DNA from: G965213525 sp965213525
Lineage (GTDB): Bacteria > Actinomycetota > Acidimicrobiia > Acidimicrobiales > Poriferisodalaceae
DNA: 64,000 bases
Direction: 5' to 3'
Assembly (NCBI GenBank): GCA_965213525.1
Contig: OZ243889.1
Coordinates: 868,001-932,000 of the forward strand
This document shows positions 61,385 through 64,000 of the stretch, one piece after another; position 1 is the first letter of the stretch, and every line of letters begins with the position of its first letter. The position numbers and the translations under genes were made by a program. A model generated the notes under the pieces. That model had not been told where the DNA came from. It saw only the letters and a program-made list of their open reading frames with translations, and did not search any database.

Positions 61385-62548
61385 TCATCGATCCACGAGC
61401 CGGGCGGCCACGGCGGCGAGGTGGTGCAAGGCCACCCCCCGAGGTGAGCTCGCCAGCTCGCCGGCCGACCACGCCCCGAGCGTGGGGGCGTCGTCGAGTC
61501 GATCGGCCAGCGCCGATGCGTCGACGTGGTCGCGGGCGTGCAGGCGCCGGCCGCGCAGCAGGTCGACGAAGGCGAGGGCTCCGCTGGGGCGGTCGCGGTC
61601 CGCACGGGCCAGCTCGGCGGCAGCGTGGGACGGGTCAGCGACCTGGAAGCGCACCGTGGTCCCGAGGGCGATCTCGCCCCGGGTGTGCAGCACCCCACGC
61701 CCCCGGTCGATGCCGACGAGCTGACGCACGACGGTGCCGCCAGCCCCGGGCGGGTCCTCGTCGCCGACGGCGAGGTGGAGGCCCCCGTCGGCCAGCTGGC
61801 GGGTCAGCGGGTCGAGGTCGGCGAGCACCTCGGCCAACCGGTGGGCGGCGGGACGCCCGGCCAGGCCCTCGATCGCCGATCGCTCGACCGAGGTGACCGC
61901 CATCGCCGGGCCGACCGGTCGGCACCCCGAGACGACCTCGACGTCCAGGCGGCCCCCACCGGCCAGGGCCAGGGCCACCGCAGCTACGGCGGGCTCACCA
62001 CCGTCGACCGAGATCGGCACCGGCCGGGCACCCGCACCGGGGGAGCGCAGCAACCCGCCGGCCACGGCGAGGTGACCGAAGCGGTCCGAGAGGTGGCGGG
62101 CGAGCGCCTCGATGGGGGTGGTGCCTGCATCGGCGAGCAGCAGCAGCGAGTGGGCCTCGGCCAGCACCACCGGGTCGAGGCCCGACAGCCGTCGGCCCGC
62201 CGTGGCCGACGGCCGTCCGGCGGTGGTGGGAACGTTGTCGAGGCGCAGGACCTGCACCGCGCCGGTCACCGCTGCCCACGCCGCCAGGCAGGGTCCCGAG
62301 TCGACCTCGCGTCGCCCGACGATGGCGCCCGAACCCGAGACCAACACGGTGACAGGACCGGCCAGCAGGTCGCGCAGCGCCGCGCCGACCTGGGCCATCG
62401 TGGCCGGAGCGTGCCCTGCGACGACGCCGCAGACGAGGTCAGGCGGGCGATCGAGGCGTTCGAGGAGGTGCCCGGCCACCTCGCCGACCGCGACCCTGGG
62501 GTCGGGGTGCACCGACAGTCCGACCGCGGCGGTCCGGGGCCGTCCCAT
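61385..62548 (-). CDS. FIST-domain protein
   Basis: The 387-aa protein has an N-terminal FIST domain (about 25-200, beginning HPDPRVAVGEVAGHLLERL) and a C-terminal FIST_C domain (VVSGCRPVGPAMAVT, then GTVVRQLVGIDRGRGVLHTRGEI, abbreviated to RQLVGID). FIST domains are predicted small-ligand sensors, thought to bind amino acids, and often sit in signalling proteins. Here the domain stands alone, without kinase, cyclase or membrane parts. It lies 10 bp after the unknown gene at 62559 and just upstream of transketolase, so it is part of a minus-strand series. Confidence 0.85.
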   Translation of the reverse strand: MGRPRTAAVGLSVHPDPRVAVGEVAGHLLERLDRPPDLVCGVVAGHAPATMAQVGAALRDLLAGPVTVLVSGSGAIVGRREVDSGPCLAAWAAVTGAVQVLRLDNVPTTAGRPSATAGRRLSGLDPVVLAEAHSLLLLADAGTTPIEALARHLSDRFGHLAVAGGLLRSPGAGARPVPISVDGGEPAVAAVALALAGGGRLDVEVVSGCRPVGPAMAVTSVERSAIEGLAGRPAAHRLAEVLADLDPLTRQLADGGLHLAVGDEDPPGAGGTVVRQLVGIDRGRGVLHTRGEIALGTTVRFQVADPSHAAAELARADRDRPSGALAFVDLLRGRRLHARDHVDASALADRLDDAPTLGAWSAGELASSPRGVALHHLAAVAARLVDR

Positions 62549-62558
62549 GACGGTCCGC

Positions 62559-62945
62559 TCAGCCGATCGGCGGCAACAGCGTGAGGGGCACCACCGTCTC
62601 GGGCCCGGAATCGATGCGGCAGCGGGCCTCGATCGTGCCGGGCTCGTCCCAGGTGAGATCGCCCTTGACCAGCCGGTAGTTGAACTTGCCGGGCTCGACC
62701 TGGAGCGGCTGGACGTTGCGGGCGATCTGCTCGCCGTCGCGCACGAAGCGCACCTCGAGCGCACTCATGCCGTCGTGGTCGGGAGGGCACCGCACCAGGA
62801 CCACGAGGTGGGGCTGGAGGGTGACCGGCGGCGGGGACGGCGCAGCCAACGAGAAGAACACGCCGCCCAGGTCGATGCGGGCCGCGCCACCGGGAGCCTG
62901 GCGGATGTCGAAGTCCTCGACGAAGAGGGCGGCGACGATGTCCAC
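62559..62945 (-). CDS. Hypothetical beta-rich protein (DUF6941-like)
   Basis: The 128-aa protein is mostly beta strands: IDLGGVFFSLAAP, HLVVLVRCPPDHDG and EIEARCRIDSG-like strands around residues 30-115. This resembles, tentatively, DUF6941 proteins, whose function is unknown. The GTG at 62945 has TACGGT 8 nt upstream (62954-62959), suggesting a leaderless start; the longer in-frame reading is Arg/Gly-rich and unlikely. The FIST gene follows 10 bp downstream. Confidence 0.65.
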   Translation of the reverse strand: MDIVAALFVEDFDIRQAPGGAARIDLGGVFFSLAAPSPPPVTLQPHLVVLVRCPPDHDGMSALEVRFVRDGEQIARNVQPLQVEPGKFNYRLVKGDLTWDEPGTIEARCRIDSGPETVVPLTLLPPIG

Positions 62946-62953
62946 GGACCGCC

Positions 62954-62959
62954 ACCGTA
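62954..62959 (-). promoter_or_regulatory. -10 element TACGGT of the DUF6941-like gene (leaderless)
   Basis: TACGGT on the minus strand ends 8 nt before the GTG start. It is divergent from TACCGT at 63067-63072, which serves the ligase gene. Confidence 0.4.
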
Positions 62960-63066
62960 GCGACCCGGCCGCGCCGCCCCGCCGGGCCGGCACCGGAACA
63001 CCGGCTGGACCCCCAGCTCGACCCCCGCTCGCGCCCAGGCTCGGCTGGAGCGCGCGCCCCCTCGGC

Positions 63067-63072
63067 TACCGT
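63067..63072 (+). promoter_or_regulatory. -10 element TACCGT of the acyl-CoA ligase gene (leaderless)
   Basis: TACCGT ends 8 nt before the GTG at 63081, with no ribosome site. Confidence 0.4.
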
Positions 63073-63080
63073 CCGGGCCC

Positions 63081-64000
63081 GTGGCAGATGGACCCGCCCG
63101 CACCCTCGACGAGGCCACCTCGAGCGCGCTGCTCGCCTCGGCCGGCGTGGCCGTGGCGCCCTCCCGGGTCGTCGCCGATGTCGACGCCGCGGTCGGCGCC
63201 GCCCACGAGCTCGGGCTGCCGGTGGTCGTCAAGCTCTGCGGGGACGCCATCGCCCACAAGACCGAGCGCGGCCTGGTGCGGTTGTCGCTCGGCGACGACG
63301 CCGCCGTGCGGCGCGCGGCCACGGAGCTGCTCGGGGCGGCGCGCCCCGAAGACGGCGAGGTGTCGTTGCTGGTGGCGCCGATGGTGTCGGGCACCCGTGA
63401 GCTGATCGCCGGCTTGGTCGATGACCCCCAGTTCGGCATGACCGTGATGCTCGGCATCGGCGGGGTGCTCGCCGAGGCGGTGCGTGACGTCACGTTCCGC
63501 CTGGTGCCCCTGTCTGAGGCGGACGCCGCCGAGATGATCGACGACCTCTCCACCCAGCGGCTGCTCGGGCCGTTCCGGGGCGAGCCGGCGATCGACCGCC
63601 ACGCTGTTGCTGCCACCATGATCGCGCTCTCGCACCTGGCCACCGAGCGCACCGATCTCCGCTCGGTCGACGTCAACCCCCTCGTGGTCGTCGACGGGGC
63701 ACCGATCGCCGTCGACGCCCTCGTCGAGGTGGCGACCGACGAGGCGATCCCCCCCGCCCACGCCGCCGGTCCGGCGCCCGGCGCACACCTGCGTCCCGAG
63801 CACTTCGATGCCCTGTTCGACCCGAGGGGCGTGGTCATCGCCGGGGCGGCCACCCACCCGGGCAAGTTCGGGTTCGTCTCACTGCACAACCTGCTGGCCA
63901 GCGGGTACGAGGGTGAGGTCGCCGCCACCAACCTGCGGGGCGAGACGGTGCTCGGCCTCGAGACCGTCCCCTCCATCGACGACCTGCCGGCCGGTCGCTT
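63081..64000 (+). CDS. Acetate-CoA ligase family protein (ADP-forming), 5' part
   Basis: At least 306 codons are present; the gene runs off the window. Residues about 5-225 form the ATP-grasp (beta) domain: LPVVVKLCGDAIAHKTERGLVRL, abbreviated to VVVKLCGDAIAHK, then VMLGIGGVLAEAVRD and VDVNPLVV. From about residue 245 a CoA-binding Rossmann domain starts (FDPRGVVIAGAATHPGKFGF). In most ADP-forming acyl-CoA synthetases and protein acetyltransferases the CoA-binding domain comes first and the ATP-grasp domain last, so the order is permuted here. It converts acyl-CoA plus ADP to acid plus ATP, or the reverse. Confidence 0.88.
   Translation, partial: MADGPARTLDEATSSALLASAGVAVAPSRVVADVDAAVGAAHELGLPVVVKLCGDAIAHKTERGLVRLSLGDDAAVRRAATELLGAARPEDGEVSLLVAPMVSGTRELIAGLVDDPQFGMTVMLGIGGVLAEAVRDVTFRLVPLSEADAAEMIDDLSTQRLLGPFRGEPAIDRHAVAATMIALSHLATERTDLRSVDVNPLVVVDGAPIAVDALVEVATDEAIPPAHAAGPAPGAHLRPEHFDALFDPRGVVIAGAATHPGKFGFVSLHNLLASGYEGEVAATNLRGETVLGLETVPSIDDLPAGR

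Overview
The window is a gene-dense, very GC-rich chromosomal segment. About 61 protein genes lie on both strands, mostly in short overlapping operons (ATGA/GTGA junctions), and no intergenic stretch reaches 300 bp. GTG starts are common, and TANNNT -10 boxes sit 6-9 nt upstream of many start codons. Together with a nickel superoxide dismutase plus its protease, CsoR-controlled copper export, DUF3151, DUF4031 and DUF5522 proteins, and many acyl-CoA enzymes, this points to an actinobacterium. I infer the Acidimicrobiia (Ilumatobacter/Microthrix/Iamia-like), but the sequence gives no direct taxonomic marker. I see no rRNA, tRNA, CRISPR array, IS element, phage gene or replication origin.

Layout. 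1-6 kb: the end of trpB, trpA, a CoA transferase with an unusual domain order, a membrane protein diverging from a duplicated Phd-type antitoxin across a perfect palindrome, and an unknown protein. 4.6-7.4 kb: a coupled minus-strand operon (SDR, DUF4031, FAD oxidoreductase). 7.4-10.3 kb: copA and csoR, divergent around two CsoR-type operators. 10.3-11.2 kb: purU. 11.3-23.9 kb: an acyl-CoA catabolic neighbourhood (acyl-CoA synthetase, hydrolase, methylcrotonyl/geranyl-CoA carboxylase-type beta and alpha subunits, AtuA-like protein, citronellyl-CoA dehydrogenase-like enzyme, SDR, crotonase-fold protein), interrupted by a DNA glycosylase and a degenerate GGDEF protein. It contains relatives of most steps of the acyclic terpene (Atu) route.

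24.1-31.9 kb: an Opp/Dpp-type ABC importer with two paralogous lipoproteins, each behind its own promoter with a CRP-like site. 32-35.4 kb: a DUF5522 protein, a phosphoribosyltransferase, a second FAD oxidoreductase and a creatininase-family hydrolase. 35.7-40.1 kb: a NitT/TauT-like ABC importer with a cytosine-deaminase-like amidohydrolase, probably for an N-heterocycle. 40.2-45.5 kb: GDPD, an acyl-CoA ligase, a SirB1-type protein, an acyl-CoA dehydrogenase and a histidine phosphatase.

45.5-51.1 kb: pyruvate kinase with an altered cation site, a small membrane protein, DUF3151, a flavin reductase, a MobA-rhodanese fusion, RNase D and a small acidic protein. 51.2-53 kb: a beta-lactamase-fold protein without the Ser/Lys pair, coupled to a Cys-rich protein. 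53.2-57.3 kb: glcDEF (glycolate oxidase), with a 15-bp minisatellite in glcF. 57.3-58.2 kb: sodN and sodX head to head. 58.2-62.9 kb: transaldolase, transketolase, a FIST protein and an unknown protein. 63.1 kb to the end: an acyl-CoA ligase (ADP-forming family) with its ATP-grasp domain first, cut by the window edge.

Two sequence-level themes run through the window. One is a 41-nt hairpin family at gene 3' ends (four copies). The other is in-frame short tandem repeats that lengthen linkers and tails in several proteins.
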